Positions 22,272 to 29,753 of a stretch of 33,349 nt of DNA are shown here, one piece after another. The notes under the pieces were generated by a model. It searched no databases, had not been told where the DNA came from, and saw only the letters and a list, made by a program, of their open reading frames with translations. The stretch's first letter is position 1; each line of letters starts with the position of its first letter. The translations under genes and the position numbers were made by a program. The stretch is taken from NCBI GenBank assembly GCA_937968035.1, contig CALBTS010000326.1, positions 1 through 33,349 of the forward strand, written 5' to 3'. This DNA comes from an uncultured Methanomethylovorans sp. GTDB taxonomy: Archaea > Halobacteriota > Methanosarcinia > Methanosarcinales > Methanosarcinaceae.

Positions 22272-24496
22272 GCGCCCTCATACCCCTCCTGTTTATCCTG
22301 TTCACTTCTGTACTCGTAGTAGCAACGACAATGCGGGTGGAAAGGTATATCCCCCTCCGGGATTGATTCGTCCATGCCATGCCAACCCCTACTGGCCGCA
22401 TCTGCACAAATATCACAACCAACATCATCGTCCCTGAATATGACCTTCTTTTCAGAGGCACCGAGTTCCTGTGCGGCTGCGTTGCCGGAGTTTATGAAAA
22501 CCCTTGTCCCCTCAGTTCGAGCCACCATGCGCCAGTAGTAAGAATCTCTTACGCCAAAATAATCGCCAAGCCGTTTCTTTACAGTCTGCCAGTTGTAGCC
22601 TTCCAATGCTTCCTCTTCGATAATCTCGAATATCTTCTGCTTTTCCCTGTCAGACCAAGACCTGAAGAACGGCGTTTCGTATGTGTCAAAATACTCCTGC
22701 AAGTATGCGAGGGCGTACGGATCAAGTTCCGCCTTTGCAAGCCCTTTCTTATATTCCCTGAATATCTTCAGATAACCGTCTTGGAAAATTGGGAACAGAT
22801 AATGCTTCAACGTGGCATCGAAGGCTTTCGCCGAGTCCATTATCTCCGATTCAATTTCCTGAATAAGTTTTGACCTGTCAAGGTTCTGTGAATGAGAATT
22901 GATAATGTCTTGGATGTTCTTGCCGTATTTTCTTGAAATGGACTCAAGGGCGGCCATGATGTCATCAAGGAGCCTGTCTGGTATGTAATCGTGCCACGAC
23001 TTGCTCATGACTTTTTTTTTACTGAAATTGAAAAAATCGAGGAAATCATCTGGAACTTCTTCTTCATATACAATCTGCTCTTTTGGTATCGGTGTGAACT
23101 TGCCGTCTGCCGACACATCGACATCGTAACCTGCGCCTGCGTATATTGCATAAGTTTCAGCCTTCATCTTTTCAAGCAGGGCCAGATGCTCGTCATCGTC
23201 AACTTCAATCTCCTCAAAGTCGAAATACCAGTCGGTCACGCCAAGCCCTTTCATCAATACTTCCGAGAAAGGTTCCGTGATCGTCTTCATCCACGCCTTT
23301 ACTGTGTCGGCCATGACATCGATTTGCAGCATTGGATTGTTGCCAGCCTTACCGCTCTCAACAGTCCCTGCAAACACTGGGGTCACGCCGTAGTTTGAAA
23401 GTATGAGGTCACGGTAATACCTGTGCCACTCAAGTTCCTGAAGCTTTGAAGGGTCTGAAAGGACGTCATGCACCTCAATCTTCCCCTTTGAGTTGCCAAG
23501 AAACAGATTGAAAATCTTGCTCTTGACTGACCGCTTTCTTTCAGCCATCGCCGCAATGTCGGTCTGCAGCTGATTGACCTCGTCCTGTGTATATCCCTCA
23601 AAGGCGAATATCTTTGCAAGCGTTCCCTTTTCAAAGGTGTCCCTTTTCAGAAGGTCGAGGTTCATGGTCGCCTCAATCTGATTTATGCATGACTGAAGCA
23701 CAGGCGTCCCCTTTCTTTCGGGGAGCCTCCTGTTGAAGTGGCCCTCGATTATCTCCTTCTTTGAATAACGTTTCTTGACTTCCTTGTTGGCCATGTAGGT
23801 GTATTCAGTCTTCCACAGCTCGACATTGTGCTTCTTGCACCGTCCAGGTTCGTTGCTTACAGTATGCTCATCAATAATGTTGCATATCGGGCAGAAATAC
23901 TCATTGCCAGTGAAAGGTTCGATATAGAGTGCGTTCTCGACATAGAGGGCCTGCGGCTCCTTCATCAGCACGACACGGCCAGCGTTGTCTTTTCTGGCAT
24001 AGGAAACAGAGATATAATAATCGTCAATGGACAATATCCACTTCAAGGCCGACCTAATGATCGCATATAGGTCATAGTCAGGGTTTGGGTTGTCGATGAA
24101 ATGTGATAGTTTTCTTTTCTGGGCCAAGTCAGGTTTGATTAAGGGAGTGCCGCAATAAGGGCACGTCTCTTCCACACCTTCTTCCACATCCGGCTGCTCG
24201 TCAAAGGTCTCCTCACACTTTGGACACTTGTAATTGAACACCGGCTTTAATTCCCATTCGGCGTTTGTTATCTCCCTAATGATTGCATTGATGACCGGCT
24301 GGACTATTGCCGAGCTGTCGCAGTATTGGAGTATCTTTGACTTCGGCGACTTCTTGAATTTTGGGTCGCCAACGTCAGCGATATAGTTCGTGTTGTAGTC
24401 GCCAACAAGCTGGAGCTCCTTCTCAAGAGTGCCGACCTTGTGATTAAGCGCAGATATTGTATTCCGGTATGGAAAGACACGGTCAAGAAAAGACAT
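22268..24496 (-). CDS. Portal protein fused to MuF-type minor head protein, with zinc ribbons
   Basis: A 742-residue fusion. Residues 1 to about 480 form the portal through which DNA is packaged. Residues about 500-742 are a Mu protein F/SPP1 gp7-like domain ending with VGCDICADAA and HPHCRC. The portal carries two likely zinc sites not usual in bacterial portals: C91, C94, C112, C115, and C202, C205, C220, H223. The start is ATG 24496 without a ribosome site, but with a BRE/TATA element about 31 bases upstream, so a leaderless transcript is likely. Terminase genes lie upstream and gp10 downstream. Confidence 0.88.
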   Translation of the reverse strand: MSFLDRVFPYRNTISALNHKVGTLEKELQLVGDYNTNYIADVGDPKFKKSPKSKILQYCDSSAIVQPVINAIIREITNAEWELKPVFNYKCPKCEETFDEQPDVEEGVEETCPYCGTPLIKPDLAQKRKLSHFIDNPNPDYDLYAIIRSALKWILSIDDYYISVSYARKDNAGRVVLMKEPQALYVENALYIEPFTGNEYFCPICNIIDEHTVSNEPGRCKKHNVELWKTEYTYMANKEVKKRYSKKEIIEGHFNRRLPERKGTPVLQSCINQIEATMNLDLLKRDTFEKGTLAKIFAFEGYTQDEVNQLQTDIAAMAERKRSVKSKIFNLFLGNSKGKIEVHDVLSDPSKLQELEWHRYYRDLILSNYGVTPVFAGTVESGKAGNNPMLQIDVMADTVKAWMKTITEPFSEVLMKGLGVTDWYFDFEEIEVDDDEHLALLEKMKAETYAIYAGAGYDVDVSADGKFTPIPKEQIVYEEEVPDDFLDFFNFSKKKVMSKSWHDYIPDRLLDDIMAALESISRKYGKNIQDIINSHSQNLDRSKLIQEIESEIMDSAKAFDATLKHYLFPIFQDGYLKIFREYKKGLAKAELDPYALAYLQEYFDTYETPFFRSWSDREKQKIFEIIEEEALEGYNWQTVKKRLGDYFGVRDSYYWRMVARTEGTRVFINSGNAAAQELGASEKKVIFRDDDVGCDICADAASRGWHGMDESIPEGDIPFHPHCRCYYEYRSEQDKQEGYEGA

Positions 24497-24520
24497 TAAT
24501 TATATATTATTCTGTTCAAA

Positions 24521-24540
24521 TCTTTTAAATATCTTTCGGT
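24521..24540 (-). promoter_or_regulatory. Internal late promoter before the portal gene
   Basis: On the minus strand this reads ACCGAAAGATATTTAAAAGA: a CGAAA-type BRE followed by a TATA-like element centred near 24527, 31 bases before the portal ATG. The predicted transcription start is within a few bases of the start codon. This would let head and tail genes be transcribed separately from the terminase section. Confidence 0.65.
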
Positions 24541-24570
24541 TAAGATAACATAAAGTTAACTTATCCCATT

Positions 24571-24616
24571 AAAAAAAATAGTCATTTCCTTTAATAGGAG
24601 TTGGGAGTCTTAAAGG
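24571..24616 (-). terminator. Terminator after the terminase section
   Basis: CCTTTAA (24588-24594) and TTAAAGG (24610-24616) form a 7-bp stem, followed on the minus strand by eight T at 24578-24571. It lies just after the stop of the 52-residue HTH gene and before the portal promoter. It would end transcription from the upstream late genes. Confidence 0.6.
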
Positions 24617-24626
24617 AACGTTTAAT
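24585..24626. repeat. 42-bp dispersed repeat, copy 1
   Basis: About 34 of 42 bases match 31303-31344 in the same orientation. Conserved blocks are TTTC, TTTAATA, GGGA, TTAAA and CGTTTAAT. It overlaps the terminator and the stop codon of the small HTH gene. Because the second copy follows a gene of the opposite strand, a DNA-level site (replication, partition or packaging) is worth considering beside termination. Confidence 0.65.
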
Positions 24627-24780
24627 CTTCACCATCTTTCTTGTATTTAGAAACGTGGTAATATATAAGGGAAACACCAAACTCATCATCAGTGAGGCTC
24701 ACAATATCTCTGTAGGTCTTTCCTTCTTCAAGTATCATCTTTGCCCACACTTCGACCATCTTTTCAGTTACTTTTGTCAT
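24622..24780 (-). CDS. Small helix-turn-helix protein, 52 residues
   Basis: MTKVTEKMVEVWAKMI opens the protein, then GKTYRDIVSLTDDEFGVS and YYHVSKYKKDGED, which looks like a short helix-turn-helix. ATG at 24780 abuts the terminase-nuclease TAA and has GGTGGAG upstream. Such a domain beside terminase genes could recognise the packaging site or regulate the late promoter. Confidence 0.65.
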   Translation of the reverse strand: MTKVTEKMVEVWAKMILEEGKTYRDIVSLTDDEFGVSLIYYHVSKYKKDGED

Positions 24781-25329
24781 TTACCACAGCTCCACCATTG
24801 CAGCACCAAGCTTTTGAGCCGAAACTGTCGGGCCAAAACAGGCCAAGGCCAAACTGTCGGCAAAGTCAGGGGACTTTGAAGGATCGACTATCTTCAGTTT
24901 GCCGCTTGAGAACTCAAACTTCATGGCGGAAAGCTCGGCCATCAATCGTTCAATGTTGTTGACCCTGTTCAGTTTGATATTGCCGTTCTCGAACAGCTTT
25001 CGCAGATTCCAGAACATCTCGCTCTTCTTGTTCAAGAACTTGTCAGATTCTCTCGTCGGCTTCTCTGCGACATTGACACCAACAATTGGAAGGCCGAGCT
25101 CTGCCAACCTGTCCACAACACCCGCCCCGACACCGATTGCATCAACAATTATCTTGTTAGGATTCTCTTCCTCTGCAATATGCTTGACCCAGCCGACCAG
25201 CTGCATTAACTCTATCTTTGAAAAGAACTCAATCCTCTGAAGCGTGAACACGTTGTCGAGCTCCTCGACCACAGTTATCACAGAATAATCGTTTCCCATC
25301 CTCGCAACGTCAACGCCGAGATATTTCAT
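24781..25329 (-). CDS. Terminase large subunit, nuclease half
   Basis: A 182-residue RNase H-fold nuclease that cuts concatemeric DNA during packaging. Metal-binding acids: D7 in LGVDVARMGND, D63 in IIVDAIGVGAG, and D155/D158 in SPDFADSLAL. In nearly all tailed viruses this domain is fused to the ATPase. Here it is a separate ORF in a different frame from the ATPase, with a 33-residue membrane ORF between, each joined by overlapping or abutting codons. ATG at 25329 directly follows that ORF's TAA (TAAATG). It must act together with the ATPase half. Confidence 0.88.
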   Translation of the reverse strand: MKYLGVDVARMGNDYSVITVVEELDNVFTLQRIEFFSKIELMQLVGWVKHIAEEENPNKIIVDAIGVGAGVVDRLAELGLPIVGVNVAEKPTRESDKFLNKKSEMFWNLRKLFENGNIKLNRVNNIERLMAELSAMKFEFSSGKLKIVDPSKSPDFADSLALACFGPTVSAQKLGAAMVELW

Positions 25330-25431
25330 TTAATCACACAATGGTTCATATACAAAAAGGAAAAACAACATGAGGACAAACAACAATGCAACGCCAACAT
25401 AGGCCAAAAATATCATCAAGTAGATGTTCAT
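25330..25431 (-). CDS. 33-residue membrane microprotein inside the split terminase
   Basis: MNIYLMIFLAYVGVALL then FVLMLFFLFVYEPLCD: a single, very hydrophobic helix with no charged residue before the end. Its ATG overlaps the ATPase stop as ATGA and its TAA abuts the nuclease ATG, so it is translationally nested between the two halves. It is in the same frame as the nuclease, separated only by TAA. A holin- or pinholin-like function, or a membrane anchor for packaging, is conceivable. No homologue is recognised. Confidence 0.65.
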   Translation of the reverse strand: MNIYLMIFLAYVGVALLFVLMLFFLFVYEPLCD

Positions 25432-26225
25432 GCGACCACCGCCCTTTCTATCCAGTGCAAGGGTATCAGCGTGTCCTCACCATATGTCGGGAAGTTGCCA
25501 CGGACATGGACTTGGTAAAAGTTACTGTCCTCGCCGTATTCGTCCTTCATCTGCTGTATCCATTTTTTGCTGACCCTTGGGCTTTCCTCGCTGTTCAAAT
25601 GAAAAACCTTCCAACCTGCGGAACGTGAGTGAAAGACATCATAAAAATAACCATCGGGCCTTGTAGGGTTTCCGATTATCAGTAATTTTGAGGCCTGCAC
25701 ACCCTTCTGTGTCTGCGTCCCCTGTATCGCCTCGTAAATCTCGTCATCGACACCGCTTGCCTCATCGACAATGAATAGGAGGTAAGGATTGTGAAATCCC
25801 TGCATGTTCTCCTTCTTGTTAGTGGATCTTCCGACCATCATCCACTTTGGGCTTGTTATCCTGCCGTCTTGAATCATGTATGCCGCACAATCCCTCGGCG
25901 CAAGCTCAATCGCTGGGCGGAGCATTTCCGACTTTGTGATGTTGTCCCTTATCTCCTTCCAGAGTAAGAGTTCCACTTGTGCCCATGTCGGTGCTGTTGT
26001 TATGACCGCAGACTGGAAGAAACAACAGAAGAACCACAATGCAGCAATCGAGGACAGAAACGTCTTTCCCGGGCCATTACCGCTCCTGACGGCCACACGA
26101 TCATTGTCAACAAGTGCTTTCAGTATGTCTTGCTGCAATGGGTCGAGTGTCACGTTCAGCACATCCTTTGCGAACCTTACTGGGTATCGCCTCCAAATAT
26201 CAAGCAACAGCTCAAAACTACTCAT
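25428..26225 (-). CDS. Terminase large subunit, ATPase half
   Basis: A 265-residue packaging ATPase that drives DNA into the head. Walker A is SGNGPGKT at 48-55, Walker B LLFIVDE at 149-155, and coupling motif IIGNPTRP at 183-190. The chain ends (IPLHWIERAVVA) exactly where the nuclease domain would start in a normal terminase. ATG at 26225 overlaps the upstream TerS-like gene by 8 bases. The split is real in this sequence: the nuclease lies in another frame about 100 bases on. Confidence 0.9.
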   Translation of the reverse strand: MSSFELLLDIWRRYPVRFAKDVLNVTLDPLQQDILKALVDNDRVAVRSGNGPGKTFLSSIAALWFFCCFFQSAVITTAPTWAQVELLLWKEIRDNITKSEMLRPAIELAPRDCAAYMIQDGRITSPKWMMVGRSTNKKENMQGFHNPYLLFIVDEASGVDDEIYEAIQGTQTQKGVQASKLLIIGNPTRPDGYFYDVFHSRSAGWKVFHLNSEESPRVSKKWIQQMKDEYGEDSNFYQVHVRGNFPTYGEDTLIPLHWIERAVVA

Positions 26226-26775
26226 CTACATCAACATCGTCATTGTCAACAACTTCAACATCAATCTCCTTGGCGAGCCTTTCCACAAGGACACCGAAGG
26301 TCATGTTCGTTATGTTCGTGATGTCCTTGTCCTTCGACTTCTCGGTGAGCTTCTCCTCAACAGCCCACTTCCTCATCATTTCAGAGGTCACTGTTATGTC
26401 GCCGCCGTTGGGCCAGACGTAATACATCTGGTAGACTTTCAACAGAGCGAGCTGGTCGGCGACAAACTCCTTTATCTCGTAGTTCTCCATGAGGTAATCG
26501 TATATCTTGTGATAGGACACGCTCTCCTCTTCAGAGAGCAAATCCTTTGTCATCTTTGCCATGTATGTGCCGTTGACCGTCTTTGCCTTGATGACGGCTC
26601 GCATGCCCTCTTTTGTCTTACACCCCGTACTACAACCTCCATGAACGAAAGCATCGACCACGCCCTGGGTGATTTGTTTCGGAACCCGCCCAAGAGTGGC
26701 AGATGTCCCCCGAACCTGAACGGCACGCTCCACATATCCCGAAAAGCCACGCGAACTGCCACCTTTCAGGGTCAA
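26218..26775 (-). CDS. Probable terminase small subunit, start uncertain
   Basis: The part from residue about 59 is clearly coding and helical (EEESVSYHKIYDYLMENYEI, EFVADQLALLKVYQMYYVW), resembling P27-type small terminase subunits, with an acidic tail (VVDNDDVDVDE). It lies directly before the ATPase. The N-terminal part is doubtful: between about 26620 and 26830 all three frames are open, and the opening with the most protein-like sequence (GVRNYPRGKGKNPFVIDPER) is in another frame. TTG at 26775, ATG at 26601, or a frameshift in the assembly are the options. Confidence 0.6.
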   Translation of the reverse strand: MTLKGGSSRGFSGYVERAVQVRGTSATLGRVPKQITQGVVDAFVHGGCSTGCKTKEGMRAVIKAKTVNGTYMAKMTKDLLSEEESVSYHKIYDYLMENYEIKEFVADQLALLKVYQMYYVWPNGGDITVTSEMMRKWAVEEKLTEKSKDKDITNITNMTFGVLVERLAKEIDVEVVDNDDVDVDE

Positions 26776-26828
26776 TCACGAATGGATTCTTTCCCTTTCC
26801 CCTTGGGTAGTTCCTCACACCCACAATA

Positions 26829-27185
26829 TCACCTGTATTCGTTTGTGTGCTTTTTGGTATCCTCTTGCGAGATTATGTAAATGATGCCGCCTGTGAATAT
26901 GGTCGCAACGCCGGTCTGGTAATCGATGACGACCTGTTTTGAGTTGTCCTTTGCAGTTATGATGAACTCGCCGTTCTGGCCGTATGCCTTGATGTATTCA
27001 TCGCCGTCCATTGTCACCTTCAGATTCACGATAGGGACAATCTGGACATCAAAAACATTCTTGGTGACATCCTCAAACAGCGGAACCCAAGTGTCGATGG
27101 AATACATATAACTGTTGTTCTGCAGGAACTCCGCATAAACAACGTTCACATCCTTGTCACTTTTATTCTTGAACGGATTTTTCAT
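26829..27185 (-). CDS. Hypothetical protein, 118 residues
   Basis: Soluble alpha/beta protein (VNVVYAEFLQNNSYMYSIDT, VPIVNLKVTMDGDEYIKAYG). No family is recognised. It overlaps the next gene upstream by 4 bases and lies in the upper part of the late operon, between the metallophosphoesterase and terminase genes. Confidence 0.65.
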   Translation of the reverse strand: MKNPFKNKSDKDVNVVYAEFLQNNSYMYSIDTWVPLFEDVTKNVFDVQIVPIVNLKVTMDGDEYIKAYGQNGEFIITAKDNSKQVVIDYQTGVATIFTGGIIYIISQEDTKKHTNEYR

Positions 27186-27463
27186 AAGAGCACCTTCAAT
27201 ACCTTCTGGCGGATTATCACGACAAGCTTGCCGCCTTCTGCAAGGACAACGGAGCCCTTCGGCAGCAGGATAATCCGCTTCTTTTCAACATCGATTTCCC
27301 TGACCTGAACGTCGTCGTCCTCAAAGTATACACCAAGATACCAAGCAAGCGGCCTGGTCATCCTCTCTGTGATAGTGGGCGAGTCCTCACCCAGTATGAT
27401 GATTTCTGTCAGCATGATTTCTTCCTCTTTTGATTTTGGATTTTTTAATTTAGCAAGACACAT
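27182..27463 (-). CDS. Hypothetical protein, 77-93 residues
   Basis: Beta-rich protein with repeated hydrophobic strands (EKKRIILLPKGSVVLAEGGK, LVVIIRQKVLKVLL). Two starts each have a ribosome site: ATG 27463 (GGAG, 7 bases) and ATG 27415 (GAGG, 8 bases), so two forms are possible. No family is recognised. Confidence 0.65.
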   Translation of the reverse strand: MCLAKLKNPKSKEEEIMLTEIIILGEDSPTITERMTRPLAWYLGVYFEDDDVQVREIDVEKKRIILLPKGSVVLAEGGKLVVIIRQKVLKVLL

Positions 27464-27533
27464 ATATTAACTCCAATAATTCATCAGGTCTTTTACCTTT
27501 TCCCACATTTAAACATTTTTTTATAATCATCAT
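27450..27533 (-). CDS. Possible 27-residue ORF
   Basis: MMIIKKCLNVGKGKRPDELL followed by ELIYVSC fills the gap after the metallophosphoesterase stop and overlaps the next gene by 14 bases in another frame. There is no ribosome site, so this is a weak call. The same gap also holds a TATA-like TTATAAAAAAA, which could serve the next gene instead. Confidence 0.25.
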   Translation of the reverse strand: MMIIKKCLNVGKGKRPDELLELIYVSC

Positions 27534-27537
27534 AATT

Positions 27538-28350
27538 TCAACACTGCAAATGAATTTTCCTCGACTCTGGATAAATTATAAAAGTTGAAATACCACATTT
27601 TACAGGGGGATAAACTTTCTTCTCGCTGTAAGTCGTAACGCCCTCTACCATTGTTTTGAGGAAAGATCCAGTTATCATTAATCCATGTGATTCGTCTATT
27701 ACCTCTAATTTTCCTCTTTGTGGAATTGTGCATGAGGATTTTCTGTTTATCATTATTGCATGGACATGGGCCATCAAGTATAAATCGGCACGATAATTGT
27801 TATAAACATCCATTATCTTTTTTAATTTACCGGGGTCTGTTGATGAATTTCCTTCAGGGTGAAAAGAAATCATTTTAAAGACTTCTGTATGTTTTGAATC
27901 CCCAGACGGCCTTTCAAACTTTATTCTCGTCCATGCAAAACGGCCATAATTTTTAACATTTAATTTTTGGCATATATAATTTGTAACATCAAATGACGTT
28001 ATTTTTTGTTCATGGTTGCCAGAATGACACCCAAGGAATAATTCGTTGGGGATCTTTGACAACATATCACAAAGGGTGTCAGCTTGCCATTGAGGGAGGT
28101 TCTTCAAATGATTCCTCCCCTCTGGCACTATAACATCAGGGTCAAATCTTTTATCATCATAATTTATACAATCCAAAAGATCGCCCATAAGAACCACATA
28201 TACATTGTTCTTGACAATGTAATCAATGGCCCTGCCGAGTGCTTTTACATCACAGGCAACAGAACCCCAATGGATATCACCAAGCCCACATATGCGGACT
28301 GGCTCACCTGACTTATAGGGGATTGTAACTTCGTTTAACTCCAATTTCAC
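27538..28350 (-). CDS. Calcineurin-like metallophosphoesterase
   Basis: A 270-residue phosphoesterase with the full metal-binding set: GDIHWG (D25, H27), GDLLD (D57), GNHE at 111-114, H164 in SFHPEG and HVH at 195-197. The substrate could be nucleic acid, a nucleotide or a signalling dinucleotide; the sequence does not decide. The gene is noticeably more AT-rich than its neighbours and may have been acquired separately. The GTG start at 28350 overlaps the upstream zinc-ribbon gene in another frame. In a viral late region, a repair or counter-defence phosphatase is plausible. Confidence 0.85.
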   Translation of the reverse strand: MKLELNEVTIPYKSGEPVRICGLGDIHWGSVACDVKALGRAIDYIVKNNVYVVLMGDLLDCINYDDKRFDPDVIVPEGRNHLKNLPQWQADTLCDMLSKIPNELFLGCHSGNHEQKITSFDVTNYICQKLNVKNYGRFAWTRIKFERPSGDSKHTEVFKMISFHPEGNSSTDPGKLKKIMDVYNNYRADLYLMAHVHAIMINRKSSCTIPQRGKLEVIDESHGLMITGSFLKTMVEGVTTYSEKKVYPPVKCGISTFIIYPESRKIHLQC

Positions 28351-28456
28351 ACCCTACAATCATATCTCTTTCGTCCACCATCTCGCCTCCGCAGACGGGG
28401 CAGTCAAATTCACAGCAGCGGACTATATGCCCGCACTCATTACAAACTTTAACCAT
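28313..28456 (-). CDS. Zinc-ribbon microprotein, 47 residues
   Basis: MVKVCNECGHIVRCCEFDCP then VCGGEM: CxxC pairs form one zinc ribbon. Its ATG overlaps the upstream stop (TAATG), and its 3' end overlaps the start of the phosphoesterase. Small size and tight linkage suggest a partner or regulator of the phosphoesterase, or one of the group of zinc-ribbon genes that lies just upstream. Confidence 0.65.
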   Translation of the reverse strand: MVKVCNECGHIVRCCEFDCPVCGGEMVDERDMIVGCEIGVKRSYNPL

Positions 28457-28617
28457 TAAATTTCAACTCCTTCAAAACACCAATAAGTGACCAAGAACGC
28501 CAGCAAAATAGCGGCAAAGAACACGATACCCACTGTCACTTGCATGGGCATCGTGACAAAATTAAGCAAAAGTAAAAGAAAGATGAAAGCGGCAAGGCCC
28601 ACAAAAGACACCTTCAA
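28456..28617 (-). CDS. Two-helix membrane protein, 53 residues
   Basis: Two membrane helices (VSFVGLAAFIFLLLLLNFV and VGIVFFAAILLAFLVTYW) joined by a short turn (TMPMQVT). TTG at 28617 follows the upstream TGA directly (TGATTG) and has GGAGG 8 bases before it. The build is that of a small class II holin, but holins have no signature, so this is only a candidate. Confidence 0.65.
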   Translation of the reverse strand: MKVSFVGLAAFIFLLLLLNFVTMPMQVTVGIVFFAAILLAFLVTYWCFEGVEI

Positions 28618-28740
28618 TCAGGTCGCCTCCAACAATCGCTCAAGGAGTATGGCAACTGCCTTGTTGTCGTTCATCCTCACACGCTCCAGGAGCTCCTCGT
28701 TTGAAAGCGACCTGTAATAAGCAAGCTCATCGTCAAACAA
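28618..28740 (-). CDS. 40-residue helical microprotein
   Basis: MFDDELAYYRSLSNEELLER then VRMNDNKAVAILLERLLEAT. TTG start with GAGGTGATC just upstream, nearly the whole anti-Shine-Dalgarno complement. An amphipathic helical pair is likely. No function is recognised. Confidence 0.6.
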   Translation of the reverse strand: MFDDELAYYRSLSNEELLERVRMNDNKAVAILLERLLEAT

Positions 28741-28744
28741 AAGA

Positions 28745-28918
28745 TCACCTCAAGTCAGAAAAGCAGATGGGGCAAGTCCAGTTGAATTCGGCGGGGTGCT
28801 GGATCGTGTTGCCGCAGCACCTACACAGAACGGGTTCGGCCTCGCACTCGGGGCACTTCATCAAAGCCCCGCATTTCGGACAGTGAAATTTATTTCGGCT
28901 CTGCGAGATAGCTTCCAT
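28745..28918 (-). CDS. Double zinc-ribbon microprotein, 57 residues
   Basis: CPKC, CPEC, CRCC and CPIC give eight or more cysteines arranged as two zinc ribbons. ATG at 28918 overlaps the end of the next zinc-ribbon gene upstream in another frame, and the stop lies within the GAGGTGATC ribosome site of the 40-residue gene. It may bind nucleic acid or protein; the target is unknown. Confidence 0.65.
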   Translation of the reverse strand: MEAISQSRNKFHCPKCGALMKCPECEAEPVLCRCCGNTIQHPAEFNWTCPICFSDLR

Positions 28919-29126
28919 GCTCCTTACACACCCTCATGAAATGTTGTCTCCCACGATACCACACACAAGCCGGCTCGCCGTTTGTGTATGTGCATCTTAT
29001 CGTGTGCAGAATATCCCCCCTCTTCCTACATCTGGGACAGAGCGATTCGTTGATGACCGCCACCCCGCACCAAGAGCAGAAGTTGTTTGCAAAGTCGCCA
29101 CGCTTGTTGCAGGATGGGCATCTCAT
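28890..29126 (-). CDS. Zinc-ribbon protein, 78 residues
   Basis: MRCPSCNKRGDFANNFCSWC, then CPRCRKRGD and further cysteines (IRCTY, PACVW, RVCKEHG): two to three zinc knuckles. It is the largest of the zinc-ribbon cluster. Such proteins in viruses can be transcription factors or inhibitors of host enzymes. No precise family is recognised. Confidence 0.75.
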   Translation of the reverse strand: MRCPSCNKRGDFANNFCSWCGVAVINESLCPRCRKRGDILHTIRCTYTNGEPACVWYRGRQHFMRVCKEHGSYLAEPK

Positions 29127-29135
29127 CAGATCACT

Positions 29136-29753
29136 TCAAGTATAGCCCGTTTCCCTGTCGTCACAGCATTCACATTCGGGATGAACTGTCTTCTGCGTCT
29201 TGCAGGTCGGCCTGTGATAAATGCTCCTCACAGGGCCACGCCTTAACGCCTCGTAGTCTTCCCTCACGCCGCCCTGAAATCCAGTGTCGTTGTAGATGTA
29301 GTTTGCAATGTTTGCGAGATGGTGGATGATCTCCTCCTTGGTCATCTCGTCAAGCATGTTCCACAAATACTCCTGGTCAACCAAGAGCCCCTCGTCAGTG
29401 TATTTTCTCAAATTGATTCTCTGCCACATGGAAAGGCCGAACAGTATGTCTTTGTTCTCCTCAAAGAACTGAGACAGGAGATTCTTCCTCTCAATCAGTT
29501 TCTTTCTTGCTTCATTTGCAGCTTCCATGTTGTCCTTTGAGCGTGAGTAGACCACATACATGGCCTCCCTGTATCTCTTGCTGTCGATCTCGTCCTTGTC
29601 GAGAGCGTCACGCCCACCATACTTCTTCAATAGCTCGGACATGAGAAGTTTTGCAGCATCCAGCTGCTTGTCGGTGGTGTTCGGGATATAATGCTCCTCA
29701 AACTCCTGCCCGACAGTATCCTCGGCTTTCGCCTTTTCAATATCTATTGCCAT
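29136..29753 (-). CDS. Hypothetical protein with zinc-binding C-terminus, 205 residues
   Basis: Mostly alpha-helical and charged (MEAANEARKKLIERKNLLSQ), ending in a short cysteine cluster (RPTCKTQKTVHPECECCDDR). The C-terminal knuckle links it with the zinc-ribbon genes just downstream. It could be a head-region or regulatory protein. The ATG overlaps the upstream gene by 10 bases. No family is recognised. Confidence 0.7.
   Translation of the reverse strand: MAIDIEKAKAEDTVGQEFEEHYIPNTTDKQLDAAKLLMSELLKKYGGRDALDKDEIDSKRYREAMYVVYSRSKDNMEAANEARKKLIERKNLLSQFFEENKDILFGLSMWQRINLRKYTDEGLLVDQEYLWNMLDEMTKEEIIHHLANIANYIYNDTGFQGGVREDYEALRRGPVRSIYHRPTCKTQKTVHPECECCDDRETGYT

Noticed and set aside
25876..26880. 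334-codon rightward ORF opposite terminase ATPase and TerS-like genes
   Set aside because: Despite its length it is antisense to the ATPase motifs, and its sequence is typical of a complement frame.
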